From the NCBI GenBank assembly GCA_963585895.1, contig OY757934.1:48557027-48621026 (forward strand): DNA of 64,000 bases, given 5' to 3'. The stretch comes from Sepioteuthis lessoniana (lineage: Eukaryota; Mollusca; Cephalopoda; Myopsida; Loliginidae). The position numbers and the translations under genes were made by a program. Each line of letters begins with the position of its first letter. Position 1 is the stretch's first letter. This document shows positions 42,101-46,674 of the stretch, one piece after another. The notes below the pieces were generated by a model. It was not told where the DNA came from. It did not search any database and was given only the letters and a program-made list of their open reading frames with translations.

Positions 42101-44139
42101 TTCCTGCATACTATGTGGTGGGAGTCTTGAAACATATATCCCCCACCCACTTATCAACCATCATTATTATTTAGGTACACTGTGGGCACTGATTTCCTTG
42201 ACTCTCACCATCCATCCATCCCTATCAACCATCACTCTTGGTTAATCATCTAGATTGCACACAATGCCCACACAGGGTGTAATATATTGTCTTGACCTGC
42301 AATGAATTTAGCAGATGTAGTTGACAGATACATCCAACCATAGATAAAATCAACAAAGTGACTACCAGAAAACAAGCAATGCATGGCTGTAAGCCATGAC
42401 CAATGAAGAACAAGCATTACATGGGTGTAAACCATGGCCAATGAAAAACAAGCAATGTGTGGGTGTAACCCGTAACCAATGGAGAACCAGCATTGTATGG
42501 GTGTAAACCATGGCCAATGAAAAACAAGCCTTGCATGGGTGAAGAGGCATAGACATGTGGGATGCATGGGAGTTTTAAAACTATATAAGGTGTAGAAATT
42601 TGGCTGAAGTCAGTTCCTGCTGACAGTCCCAACTCCTGATAGCTCCTTCATGTGTGTGAACTCTCTTCAACTGCTCTCCTATCCTACTTCACACAAGTAT
42701 CACCATTGAAGAATAAAAATATAAGATTATATTTTTTATATGTATGTCTTCCTTGTTGTTTATCAAGATCTAGCGGTAGTATACTACAAGAGCTGATGAA
42801 TATAAGTTTTTGTTGGTTGTCCAACACTGGTGTGTCCATTTGTAGTAGTCTGTAAGAGAACATTATTTTGTGGAGGTGCCCGTGGTGTAATTGTTATCGT
42901 CGTAGGAAATGAACACGGCGACACGAGTTCAAATCCTGGACGAGACTGATTGCATTTCACATAGCACTAATACCCTTGGGAAAGGTATGAATCCAATTAT
43001 TCTCCCTCCAACTATAGGTAAATAGTAGGACAGACTAGGTTCTTCAGCCTTGGTGAGGCAACTAGTCTAGGAGAAGGAAAACTCTGAATTAAAACCTGTT
43101 AAACTCCGCTTAAAAATTGACCTTGTGTCATATCCTGCCCGAGCGGAGGGGTTGGGTAAATAGGGTAAGAGAACATTGCTTACAAGTTCATCAGTGCTTC
43201 TCCTGTAGAAACTTTTATTTAAATTTTGAAAATCATTAATAAAATTTAACTTCAAATCTCAGTTAATTTTATTTTTAATTCTATTTATTTTTTAATTCTA
43301 TTTATTTTTTTTTTTAATTTTATTTATTTGTTTATTTTTTAATTCTATTTATTTATTTTTAATTCTACTTATTTTTTAAATTCTATTTATTTATTTATTT
43401 TTTAAAATTCTATTCATTCATTTATTTTTTAATTCTATTTATATTTTTTAAAATTCTATTTATTTATTTTTTTAAATTCTATTTATTTATTCATTTTTTA
43501 ATTCTATTTATTCATTTATTTATTTTTCAGACCAGTAATTCTTTGGTGAGTCTCTTGGACATTGTGCCAACCATTCTTGATTGGTTCCAGATTGATTACC
43601 CAAAGTATAAACTCCTCAAGAAACCTGTTACATTGACTGGTCACTCAGTGCTGCCACTTCTTGGCAATTCTTTTACCAGAAGAAAGCCTCACGCCATATT
43701 TGCAAGCCACAGTCTCCATGAGGTGACTATGTACTATCCAATGCGATCAGTACGTACTGACCAATATAAACTTATTCGCAATCTCAATTACAAGATGCCT
43801 TTCCCAATAGATCAAGATTTCTACATTTCTTCAACTTTTCAGGATCTTTTGAATCGTACCAAGTATAAAAAAGAGACACACTGGTCAAAAACTTTACAAC
43901 AGTATTATTACCGAGACCAGTGGGAGCTTTATGATTTACATAATGATCCTACAGAATTGACAAACCTTGCCTCTCAGTCAAGATTTAGATTTGTCTTTGA
44001 TTCTCTGAAAAGATTATTGCACAAATGGCAGAATATTACTAATGACCCCTGGATCTGTGGGCCTGGAGCTGTCTTGGAGGATAGAGGTCCCTATAAATTC
44101 AACCCTCAGTGTATGGGTTTAAATAATGATTTACACTAA
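19264..44139 (+). CDS. SGSH: N-sulfoglucosamine sulfohydrolase (heparan-N-sulfatase), six of its coding exons
   Basis: The enzyme is a lysosomal sulfatase that removes N-linked sulfate from glucosamine residues during heparan sulfate breakdown. Exons at 19264-19396, 22205-22338, 28141-28294, 34194-34435, 37994-38169 and 43531-44139 all have AG acceptors and GT donors. Phases match at every junction, giving 482 residues plus TAA. Visible catalytic features are Asp-Asp at the start (human D31/D32), CSPSR with the cysteine converted to formylglycine (human C70, R74), GKKH (K123, H125), DPHR (H181), SDNG (D273, N274) and GRTN (R282). The sequons corresponding to human N41, N142, N151, N264 and N413 are all present. 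The first coding exon with the signal peptide was not found; the gene is therefore 5' incomplete here. The human protein is 502 residues, so about 29 N-terminal residues are missing. Family assignment is essentially certain. Confidence 0.96.
19427..19501. repeat. (CA)n(TA)n microsatellite close to an SGSH donor site
   Basis: About 17 CA units followed by about 19 AT units, starting 30 bases after the exon's GTGAGT donor. Confidence 0.95.
19690..19780. mobile_element. Fold-back element with near-perfect palindrome
   Basis: Two 32-base arms (19690-19721 and 19749-19780) are inverted copies with three mismatches. Each contains GTTTATCTG and the TAGCATGG block. A smaller inner pair AGGGTT/AACCCT closes around GGCGGCATG. 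The centre GGTTAGGCGGCATGAAACCC is well preserved and GC-rich. A fold-back MITE or solo hairpin insertion is likely; no coding capacity. A SINE-D joins its right end exactly. Confidence 0.65.
19781..20043 (-). mobile_element. SINE-D copy with 13-bp target duplication
   Basis: Reverse-complement SINE-D with the head at the right (CCATTGGCCTAATGAGTAGA). GCTATTAAATAAA at 19768-19780 and 20044-20056 is the duplication, and the first copy is also the end of the fold-back arm, so the SINE came later. Confidence 0.92.
20085..20191. repeat. (TA)n array with TTTATTATTATCATTTTATA duplication
   Basis: A 39-base motif containing TATTCATTTATTATTATC is repeated twice (20072-20104 and 20111-20140), then about 27 TA units run to 20191. 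Confidence 0.85.
20191..20354 (+). mobile_element. RTE LINE 3' end, 5' truncated
   Basis: About 160 bases. Translates as [20 protein letters not shown], then [19 protein letters not shown], then RDIRASGTT, the last residues of the RTE ORF2, with an intact frame to the TGA in the tail. The 3' end is TTGATGATGATG. It sits between a (TA)n array and a mariner end. Confidence 0.88.
20374..21230 (+). mobile_element. Mariner-type transposon, 5' half, interrupted by a SINE
   Basis: It begins AGGGGAAGTCAAAAGTTTTG and matches the copy at 52160. A broken N-terminal DNA-binding region can be read after 20820: [29 protein letters not shown], then SGRPQ, and near 21040 [19 protein letters not shown]. This is the HTH region of mariner/SETMAR-like transposases. 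Stops interrupt it. A SINE-A lies at 20402-20648. The catalytic half is not seen; another element starts at 21237. Confidence 0.75.
20402..20648 (-). mobile_element. SINE-A copy inside a mariner element
   Basis: Reverse-complement SINE-A ending in the (TTTGG)n tail at left and the tRNA-like head at right (CCCTGTAGCATAATGGCTAA on the minus strand). Target duplication AATATCTTGG (20392-20401) and AATATTTTGG (20649-20658), 9 of 10. Confidence 0.9.
21237..22112 (+). mobile_element. Mariner/IS630-family transposon (internally deleted)
   Basis: Terminal inverted repeats are visible. The left end is CAGGGTCGAACGATAAAATT then GTCGCCCTT; the right end, read in reverse, is CAGGGTGGAATGATAAAATT then GTCATCCT. 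They match with few changes. The right end is followed by TA (the usual target site) and the left is preceded by TG, possibly a mutated TA. It carries most of a transposase (next entry). The element is about 880 bp, shorter than autonomous mariners of about 1.3 kb, and lacks the N-terminal HTH domain. Its base composition is far more GC-rich than its surroundings. Confidence 0.85.
21386..21934 (+). pseudogene. Mariner-family transposase, catalytic domain fragment
   Basis: A 182-codon open frame starting at an internal Met. It includes [20 protein letters not shown], then [27 protein letters not shown] and [17 protein letters not shown]. Counting from Asp in QQDSA to Asp in LDYFVW leaves 37 residues between them, a DD37D-type spacing. 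The first catalytic Asp (usually in SDE) is not evident; STDPSYDN may be what remains just before it. The stop is TGA at 21932-21934. The reading continues as [20 protein letters not shown] in the same frame beyond that TGA. It therefore looks inactivated, although unusually well preserved. Confidence 0.82.
22205..22338 (+). CDS. SGSH: SGSH coding exon, GLPQHQNG region
   Basis: The acceptor is TTTTTTAAG ending at 22204. The first base completes the Arg codon of CSPSR. The exon encodes [19 protein letters not shown] through NAGIRT and ends with the first base of a Gly codon before GTGAGT at 22339. [12 protein letters not shown] and the following HHFNSFD are nearly identical to human SGSH. It lies right after a mariner-type element and just before a SINE-C copy, so it is a 134-base island in repeats. 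Confidence 0.93.
22442..22969 (+). mobile_element. SINE-C copy with 11-bp target duplication
   Basis: AATCAGCTGGGGCTGTAAAA head, CTGGATATGACACTAAACAA, then repeated CTGAATTGTTTGAAAT units and the (CCAA)n end. ACCTGCTAAAT at 22431-22441 and 22970-22980. Lies 100 bases after an SGSH donor. Confidence 0.9.
23200..23430 (+). mobile_element. SINE-C fragment
   Basis: GGTGGTGGTGGGGGGCTTAA region, then GTGTGGAGTACCCCTTTTGC and GGTCCTTCCTATCTATGGGT, the central half of SINE-C. No tail. Confidence 0.6.
23580..24250 (+). mobile_element. SINE-B copy, degenerate, with flanking repeat
   Basis: From about 23985 to 24240: GGAAATGGACTTGG head, CGCTAATACCCTTAAAAAAA, AGCTATGGGTAAATATTGAA, CCAACTGGTCTTGGCAAAGG and TTGACTTTGTGTCATATCC. 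The preceding 400 bases share blocks with 13120-13240 (CTTGAATATATGGGATCCCA), so a longer decayed repeat may be present. Confidence 0.6.
24290..24435 (-). mobile_element. SINE-B fragment
   Basis: Minus strand reads CATTAGTACC-like tRNA head remnants and the central block in reverse (GGGAGAATAATTGGATTCAC). 5' end at about 24430. Confidence 0.6.
24560..25165 (+). mobile_element. SINE-C inserted into another SINE-C
   Basis: The outer copy occupies 24560-24761 and resumes at 25132 (TCTGTTAGGATCCTATCATA). The inner copy is 24762-25120 and ends in the full tail (GGATTTGGCATTAAATAATC). GAGTGTTAGTA at 24751-24761 and 25121-25131 is the 11-bp duplication. The target phrase is part of SINE-C itself. 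Confidence 0.88.
25262..25858 (-). mobile_element. SINE-C copy, minus strand
   Basis: The tail is at left (TGATGGCATATCAACCATTG, TTGGTTATTTAATGCCAAAT). The internal repeats appear as CAGTTAAATGGTTTCAAGTA units. The head is at right (TCCAGGGCACTCATTGG, then GTAGAATGCACTG in reverse). Confidence 0.85.
25859..26412. other. Intron sequence, no gene seen
   Basis: AT-rich intron DNA. Tail-like GGCTTCAGCTTTAAATAACC at 26022-26042 suggests a small SINE-C scrap. Confidence 0.35.
26413..26540 (+). repeat. 50-bp tandem repeat, 2.5 copies
   Basis: CAGTATTGCCCATAGATAAG at 26413, CAGTATTGCCCACAAATGAG at 26463 and TGTATTGCCCATAAATAAG near 26513; each of the first two continues with TTAAACTAGG. Confidence 0.85.
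26830..27440 (+). mobile_element. SINE-C split by unassigned sequence
   Basis: The head (TGTTGGCTGAGGCTGTAGAA) is at 26835-26905. The internal repeats and tail (TTGAAACCATTTAACTGTGT to GAGTTGACATGCCATAAAAC) lie at 27240-27440. The 330 bases between (26910-27235) have an open 69-codon stretch with no recognisable similarity. Confidence 0.55.
27585..27985 (+). mobile_element. SINE-C-related copy
   Basis: AATACACTGACTGTATCTCT head, CTCCAGTTCTGGAGATCTGT, TTCCCAGGTTCACTCTGACC and tail AAAATGACCC, GTTGACATACCATTAAAA. This subtype lacks most of the internal repeats, as does the copy at 41640-42025. Confidence 0.75.
28141..28294 (+). CDS. SGSH: SGSH coding exon, GKKHVGPE region
   Basis: The acceptor is TATTAAACAG at 28131-28140. 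The exon completes the split Gly codon and reads [17 protein letters not shown], with catalytic Lys and His (human K123 and H125). ENHS and RNIT sequons match human N142 and N151. A basic [13 protein letters not shown] stretch follows. It ends with CG of a split Arg codon before GTAAGT at 28295. An ATG-started reading of this region in another frame has no similarity to anything and is a shadow. Confidence 0.93.
28295..29172. other. SGSH intron, no feature seen
   Basis: No repeat family or coding region recognised between the donor at 28295 and the SINE-B at 29173. Confidence 0.3.
29173..29465 (+). mobile_element. SINE-B copy
   Basis: GGCACTCGTGGTGTAATGGT head with B box CAAGTTCAAACCTTGG, the block TGCCCTTGAAAAGGTATGAA, ATTGGTAAATAGTAGG, and TAGACCTTGTGTCACATC near the end. 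Confidence 0.85.
31011..31711 (+). repeat. Repeat X, copy 2, inserted in an RTE copy
   Basis: About 0.7 kb. AACTAT lies at 31005-31010 and 31712-31717, a probable short target duplication; joining the flanks restores the RTE reading. Ends match copy 1 (17486-18152) in the same orientation, while the core at about 31226-31550 matches the reverse complement of copy 1's core. No clear ORF, LTR or tRNA head. Confidence 0.75.
31875..32169 (+). mobile_element. SINE-B copy, full length, with 12-bp target duplication
   Basis: SINE-B reference copy. Head GGAGGTGCTCGTGATGTAAT and B box CGAGTTCAATTCTTGG (pol III boxes), central block AATACCCTTGGGAAAGGTAT then CAGCTATGGATAAATAGTAG, then TTCAGCCTTGGTGAGGCAAC, AGGAAAACTCTGAATTCAAA and CCTTGTGTCATATCCTGCCC. 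The 3' end is GGGGTTGGGTAAATAG, without the SINE-A tail. ATCAGAAGCGAT at 31863-31874 and 32170-32181. Confidence 0.95.
32286..33090 (+). mobile_element. Mariner-family fossil
   Basis: Starts CAGGGTGTGATGGATAAATT after a (TA)n array. Across frameshifts it reads [67 protein letters not shown] and [14 protein letters not shown]. These are the catalytic-core blocks of the same transposase superfamily as 21386-21934, but a clearly different lineage. Several stops; inactive. Confidence 0.75.
33095..33378 (+). mobile_element. SINE-B copy
   Basis: ATTTGTGGTATAAAGGTTAC head, CAGAGTTCAAATCCTGG B box, AATACCCTTGGGAAAGGTAT, AACTATAGGTAAATAGTAGG and GGTTCGTTA end running into (TA)n at 33379-33412. Confidence 0.88.
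33413..34193. other. SGSH intron before the DPHR exon, no further gene
   Basis: The open stretch 33482-33739 is uninterpretable. TTTTTATCTGTAAATTT blocks at 34082-34150 duplicate sequence at 29643-29720 (TATTATTTGTCTGTAAATTT, then TTTTGTGCAAAGTATATTTT), an unnamed repeat of about 80 bases. (TA)n at 34043-34081. Confidence 0.4.
34194..34435 (+). CDS. SGSH: SGSH coding exon, HDPHRCGH region
   Basis: The acceptor is CTTTTAG ending at 34193 after a T-rich tract. The exon encodes [16 protein letters not shown] with the active-site His of DPHR (human H181), then [32 protein letters not shown] and ends DQ plus one base of a Gly codon. The donor is GTGATC at 34436, a GT donor weaker than the others in the gene. 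An NGT sequon here has no counterpart in the human sequence as I recall it. Confidence 0.95.
34640..34860 (-). mobile_element. SINE-C fragment
   Basis: Reverse complement of the SINE-C 5' half: GGCTTAGAACATACTGACTG on the minus strand, then GTCCTGAGTATGATACTAAA and CTCCATTTCTAGAGC. G8 run at 34792-34799. Confidence 0.65.
34901..34939. repeat. Perfect 15-bp inverted repeat
   Basis: TGAATATTATACACT and its exact reverse complement flank a 9-base GAAAATTTT loop, in intron DNA. Confidence 0.9.
34940..36865. other. SGSH intron, unassigned
   Basis: Almost 2 kb with no repeat family that I recognise. 35120-35640 is less AT-rich and has short open stretches (35123-35350) without family resemblance or paired splice signals. 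T-rich tracts lie at 36165-36360. Confidence 0.35.
36866..37112 (+). mobile_element. SINE-D copy
   Basis: GGCCTAATGAGTAGAGTGTT head and GGTTCACACCCAGGTCGAGT B-box region. Then TTGCTTAACACTCAGCATTA, GTAGCACCCTCTTCTACACC and GTCACTCGACTAAGGTCGC. Confidence 0.9.
37113..37993. other. SGSH intron, unassigned
   Basis: Contains a SINE-C-like tail at 37575-37640 (GGCATAAAATAACCCTAGAT, GGTTGACATGCCATTAAAAA). ACAGTTGTTGGTGACTATGC at 37825-37844 is shared with the duplicated unit at 51840-51990. Confidence 0.4.
37994..38169 (+). CDS. SGSH: SGSH coding exon, [14 protein letters not shown] region
   Basis: The acceptor is TTGACAG ending at 37993. The exon starts in phase 1 (second base of Gly) and encodes [18 protein letters not shown], then [20 protein letters not shown]. 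Asp and Asn of SDNG (human D273, N274) and Arg of GRTN (human R282) are metal or substrate ligands. LNDT is the human N264 sequon. It ends in phase 0 at Lys of ETWGK with donor GTGAAT at 38170. Confidence 0.95.
38244..38510 (+). mobile_element. SINE-B copy, degenerate
   Basis: TTATCATAGCAGGAAATGAA, CTGAGTTCAAACCCTCG B box, TAATGCTCTTAGGAAAGTCT, TAACCTTGGTTAGGCAACCA and AGGAAAACTCTGAATTG. Begins 70 bases after an SGSH donor. Confidence 0.75.
38631..38871. mobile_element. MITE with about 55-bp terminal inverted repeats, copy 1
   Basis: Left arm TGTCTCAAAATAGATATAAC, CCATTAATATGATAATGATT, TATTACTGAGACAAG; the right arm is the reverse complement ending ATTTTGAGACA. The unique centre includes GTCATTTGGAACATGTCCTG and GAGACATCAAATCAATG. 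No ORF. Confidence 0.85.
38980..39138. repeat. Inverted microsatellite pair (TA)n(TG)n ... (CA)n(TA)n
   Basis: (TA)n(TG)n at 38982-39014 faces (CA)n(TA)n at 39078-39138, separated by about 63 bases, so the two can pair as one long hairpin. Confidence 0.85.
39140..39376. mobile_element. MITE with long inverted repeats, copy 2
   Basis: Same element as 38631-38871, slightly less symmetric in the left arm (TGTCTCATAATAAATGCAAC). Twenty bases after the right arm (GTTTTGAATGATTTTGTCTC) are also shared by both copies. Confidence 0.85.
39626..39863 (-). mobile_element. SINE-A copy with 14-bp target duplication
   Basis: Well preserved on the minus strand: GTGTCCTCATGGCGTAATGG, GCGAGTTCGTACTCCAGTCG, AATACCCTAGGGAAAGGTAT, TTAAATAACCTACAAAGGTT. 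AGATTACACTTTAG at 39612-39625 and 39864-39877. Confidence 0.95.
40090..40860 (+). mobile_element. SINE-B copy split by a 567-bp unassigned insertion
   Basis: Left part (AGAAATGGACCCAGG to GGCAACTAGTCTCAGTGAA) ends at 40251; right part begins with CTCAGAGAAGGGAAACTC at 40819. CTCAGTGAA (40243-40251) and CTCAGAGAA (40819-40827) look like a target duplication. The insert 40252-40818 is less AT-rich and matches nothing else in the window. Confidence 0.65.
40916..41010. mobile_element. Possible hAT-type terminus
   Basis: GGTTCACAGGCAGCAGGTTA then GGGAACCCCTGG resembles the right end of hAT elements (complement CAGGGGTTCCCTAACC). The left end was not found. Confidence 0.4.
41043..41280 (+). mobile_element. 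SINE-B copy
   Basis: ACTTGTGGTTTAATGGTTAT head, CAAGTTCAAATCCTGG B box, GATACCCTTGGAAAAGGTAT, CAAGTAAATAGTAGGG, AAACTCTGAATTCAAACC. A SINE-D head fragment follows at 41287-41370. Confidence 0.85.
41287..41370 (+). mobile_element. SINE-D 5' fragment
   Basis: GTGAGAGTGTTTGACAATGG, then GACCTGGGTTCAATCCC and GAGTCATACCAAAGG: the tRNA-related head only. Confidence 0.7.
41640..42030 (+). mobile_element. SINE-C-related copy
   Basis: AAGAATACACTGATTTTTCA head, GGACACTAAAGTACATCTGA, TCGGTTCTGGAGATTCGG, ACTCCTGGGTCCAGTCTGAC and tail GGCATAAAATAACCCGAGAT, TGCCATTAAAA. Same short subtype as 27585-27985. Confidence 0.75.
42372..42545 (+). repeat. 38-bp minisatellite, about 4.5 copies
   Basis: Units start CAAGCAATGCATGG, CAAGCATTACATGG, CAAGCAATGTGTGG, CCAGCATTGTATGG and CAAGCCTTGCATGG, each with a GTGTAAACCATGG-like centre and an ACCAATGAAGAA-like end. 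Units 2 and 4 resemble each other more than their neighbours, suggesting a 76-bp higher-order period. Confidence 0.92.
42865..43164 (+). mobile_element. SINE-B copy, full length, with 13-bp target duplication
   Basis: GGTGCCCGTGGTGTAATTGT head, ACGAGTTCAAATCCTGG B box, AATACCCTTGGGAAAGGTAT at about 42970, complete 3' end GGGGTTGGGTAAATAGG. GTAAGAGAACATT at 42852-42864 and 43165-43177. Confidence 0.95.
43262..43530 (+). repeat. TTTAATTCTATTTATT low-complexity tract before the last SGSH exon
   Basis: About 270 bases of irregular units such as TTTTTAATTCTATTTATTTA run straight into the TTTTTCAG acceptor. There is almost no G in the tract. It acts as an extended T-rich stretch for the last exon. 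Confidence 0.92.
43531..44139 (+). CDS. SGSH: SGSH last coding exon (C-terminal domain)
   Basis: The acceptor TTTTTCAG ends at 43530 and closes about 270 bases of T-rich low-complexity DNA. Phase-0 entry gives [19 protein letters not shown], aligning without a gap to human SGSH after WGQ. Landmarks include [43 protein letters not shown] (human N413 sequon), [13 protein letters not shown] and NDPWICGPG. It ends [11 protein letters not shown] and TAA at 44137-44139. This is the C-terminal sulfatase subdomain. An ATG is not needed because the exon is internal to the protein. Confidence 0.96.
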   Translation, partial: TSNSLVSLLDIVPTILDWFQIDYPKYKLLKKPVTLTGHSVLPLLGNSFTRRKPHAIFASHSLHEVTMYYPMRSVRTDQYKLIRNLNYKMPFPIDQDFYISSTFQDLLNRTKYKKETHWSKTLQQYYYRDQWELYDLHNDPTELTNLASQSRFRFVFDSLKRLLHKWQNITNDPWICGPGAVLEDRGPYKFNPQCMGLNNDLH

Positions 44140-44904
44140 TATCAATTTAAATTTTGTTTATAAAATCTAGGATTCTATTTACCTGATTGTGGCCATTTGC
44201 AATGTAATCTCTGCATCTGTTCCAGTCCATGATATTGATATAAATAAGTGTGTACATAAGCAACAGATGGTAGACTTGAGAGCAGCATCATTGAAAGTGA
44301 ACAAGAAAGAGAATGACATCTAGTTGGAGCTCATAAAACAGACCTTTGTGAAAGAGAGTGGTAGCACCTGATAAGGGTCCTATCTATGGGTTAAATAGAA
44401 CTAAACCATGCTTCTCTCACTATACTGATTTTTGCATTTAAACTGCATATTTATGCTAAACTGAATTGTTTAAAATAGAACAGATTATTTACATAAAAAT
44501 GAATTTGGCATTAAATAACCTATAAAGGTTGATATGCCATAAAACCCAACAAACCAAACCAACCAAACCAAAATTGAACTCACTAACAATGGCTTGCTAA
44601 TCTAGCTTGCTAACCATTGATTATGTGAGATGCCTAATACATTGATATAACAACTTATTTAGAAATACTAAGATATAATAATCTATGTAATATATCAATA
44701 TAATTATCTACTAAACTTAGCTTAGTTGTGGCACAAGGGCAGAAGTATGGAGCATCCATTGAGAATCAAACTCTTTAACAATGTTCTGCTGATTGAGCTT
44801 GCTAACCATTATACTTCATTGAGATGCCCAATATATTGACATAACAACTCAGTTAAAAATACTAACATAAAATAATTTAACTGAAATACATTATTGTAAA
44901 TAAA
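44140..44904 (+). other. SGSH 3' flank, possible 3' UTR
   Basis: The first AATAAA downstream of the stop that I can find is at 44899-44904, about 760 bases away. An ATTAAA lies nearer, near 44511, inside the tail of a SINE-C fragment (44345-44575). Which of these is used, if either, cannot be decided from sequence. The rest of the stretch is AT-rich without a recognisable gene. Confidence 0.3.
44345..44575 (+). mobile_element. SINE-C 3' part
   Basis: GGTAGCACCTGATAAGGGTC through ACTGAATTGTTTAAAATAGA to GGCATTAAATAACCTATAAA and the (CCAA)n end. The 5' half is missing. It lies 200 bases after the SGSH stop. Confidence 0.85.
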
Positions 44905-45235
44905 AATGCATCTAATTTTATAAAAATCTTATTTTTTTAACTGTCAAGAAATCAGTAAATTATATTTTGCATTGAAAATAACAAAATAAGAAAATATTTT
45001 TAAATTGGCATTTAATGATAATAATTATAAATTTAAAAAATCACAATAAAAGAATTTCACAAATTCATTCCATCATTCCATCTTTATTTGAGAAATTTCT
45101 TGAGATTAAAACTTAAACTTTCGTATAATAGATAAGATCAGTGCCTTAAATTTATATGTCATCATACTAGATTTATCTCATAACTTGGTTTCGTAGGGGC
45201 ACGACTCTCGTAGCATATCTTAGACAAGAATAGCC
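44576..45235. other. Unassigned AT-rich stretch with internal duplication
   Basis: The blocks AATTGAACTCACTAACAATG (44570s) and CTTGCTAACCATTGATTATG recur diverged at 44760-44830 (GAATCAAACTCTTTAACAAT, CTTGCTAACCATTATACTTC) and at 59090-59160. This is an unnamed dispersed repeat of about 200 bases. Confidence 0.5.
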
Positions 45236-45239
45236 TAGT

Positions 45240-45465
45240 AAAGCCCATCTCTCTCCAGATCTGGTTTTGAAGTCAGACTTTTCCTTCTCCTAGACTGGTT
45301 GCTATACCAAGGTTAGAGCATAGTCTGGAGGGAGAATAATTGGATTCATACTTTTCCCAGGAGCATTAATGCTATGTGAAATGCAAACAGCCTTGTTTAG
45401 GTTGTGAACTCAGAAAACTGAATCCATTTCTTATGACAAGAACTGAGAGGCCACCAGTGTCATCT
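45240..45465 (-). mobile_element. SINE-B copy
   Basis: Reverse complement: TTTTCCTTCTCCTAGACTGG, GGGAGAATAATTGGATTCAT, GTGAAATGCAAACAGCCTTG and a degenerate head at about 45460. Confidence 0.8.
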
Positions 45466-45597
45466 TACTAATGTGGTCATAAAAATAGTAAATATCTTTA
45501 TTATTATAAGAAAACTACCTACTTTGTACAAGAGTTGAACAAGAATTAACCCCACCTCCCCATAAATATCCAAGAATACAAAATTAAATTAAAAGAA

Positions 45598-46052
45598 ATT
45601 AGCATAGTGGCAAACATGGTGAACTGTGACATCATAGTAAGCAAGTTCAAACTCCAGGTATATTATTACTTTCACTTTCAGACTAATAATCTTGAGAAAG
45701 GCATGAACCCCTTTATCTTGCAAGCTATGTGTTAAATAGTACCACTACTGTTCTTTACTACTGACATTAAATACTCCATGAAGGTTGATTTGCTATCAAA
45801 TAAAGAAACTGTTGTATCGTGGTAAGGAAGAGATACAGAGTGAAAAAAAAGTTGATTATTTATTGACTGAAGTGGTACAGTCCAACAAATATTATAAGTC
45901 TCACACTGTGGGTGTTATGTCCGAAGTTGGTCTTACTACTAACTGAGATCTTGCAGCACCCACGTGCTTAAGAAACACAACATCTTTTATACCTCCATGA
46001 TACCAGAAGTCACGTGGTACGAGTCACTATACAACAGAAACCAAACTCAAAA
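45598..46052 (+). mobile_element. SINE-A copy interrupted in its tail by a solo LTR
   Basis: Head TTAGCATAGTGGCAAACATG, AGCAAGTTCAAACTCC, AATCTTGAGAAAGGCATGAA, tail AAGGTTGATTTGC and AAAGAAAC at 45809. After the LTR the tail resumes as GAAACCAAACTC at 46037. Confidence 0.85.
45810..46036. mobile_element. Solo LTR (227 bp) with perfect 5-bp target duplication
   Basis: Begins TGTTGTATCGTGG and ends CACTATACAACA, with 8-bp perfect inverted termini TGTTGTAT/ATACAACA. GAAAC precedes (45805-45809) and follows (46037-46041). The perfect duplication and preserved ends suggest a more recent event than the LTR at 14370. No primer-binding site or internal genes lie nearby, so it is a recombined solo LTR. 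Confidence 0.9.
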
Positions 46053-46283
46053 TTTAACTTCACATTCTTTTTGATACTTTGTCATTTTGCCATGATTAAC
46101 TCTTTACAAAAAAAATTTTCATTCTTGTTTTCCAACAAAAAAAATTTTTTTTTAAAATATGTATATATAAATAAAAGTTTATAAAATATTTTTCAAATAT
46201 ACTAAAATTTTTTGTTTTGAATTTTTTCTTTTCTTCCAACAAATATCTTTTTTTTTCTTGTTTTCTTCTATATTTAGTTATTT

Positions 46284-46530
46284 TATTGGCCTAATGAGTA
46301 GAGTGTTTGCCAATGGTCCGGGAGACCAGGGTTCAATCCCAGGTCAAGTCATACCAAAGACTCAAGAAATGGTACTTGATACCTCCTTGCTTAACACTCA
46401 GCAATATAAGGTACGTATTGAGCAAGTGGAGCAATCCAGGGAAAGGAGTAGCGCCCTCCCCTACACCTTGGTGTAGTAGCTATCAAAAAGGGAGCCTTCT
46501 GGTTGCCCTCGACTATGGTCGCCAACTATT
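46284..46530 (+). mobile_element. SINE-D copy
   Basis: GGCCTAATGAGTAGAGTGTT, AGGGTTCAATCCCAGGTCAA B box, CTTGCTTAACACTCAGC, CCCTACACCTTGGTGTAGTA and CCCTCGACTATGGTCGCC. Confidence 0.92.
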
Positions 46531-46674
46531 TAACTACACAATTGGAAAAAAAAAACAAGACAGCTGACATAAAAATTGATGAATGAGATTCAATTTCTTT
46601 GCAATATTATGATGTGAGAACCAACTATCATTGTATGGAATAATTTGGCTTATTCAAACTCAGACAGGGGAAGT

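Noticed and set aside
42372..42545. CRISPR-like repeat spacing
   Set aside because: Units are contiguous without spacers and the context is a metazoan intron.
42250..42632. Overlapping minus-strand ORFs of 64-105 codons
   Set aside because: They translate a 38-bp minisatellite in different frames; the repeated peptide comes from the repeat.
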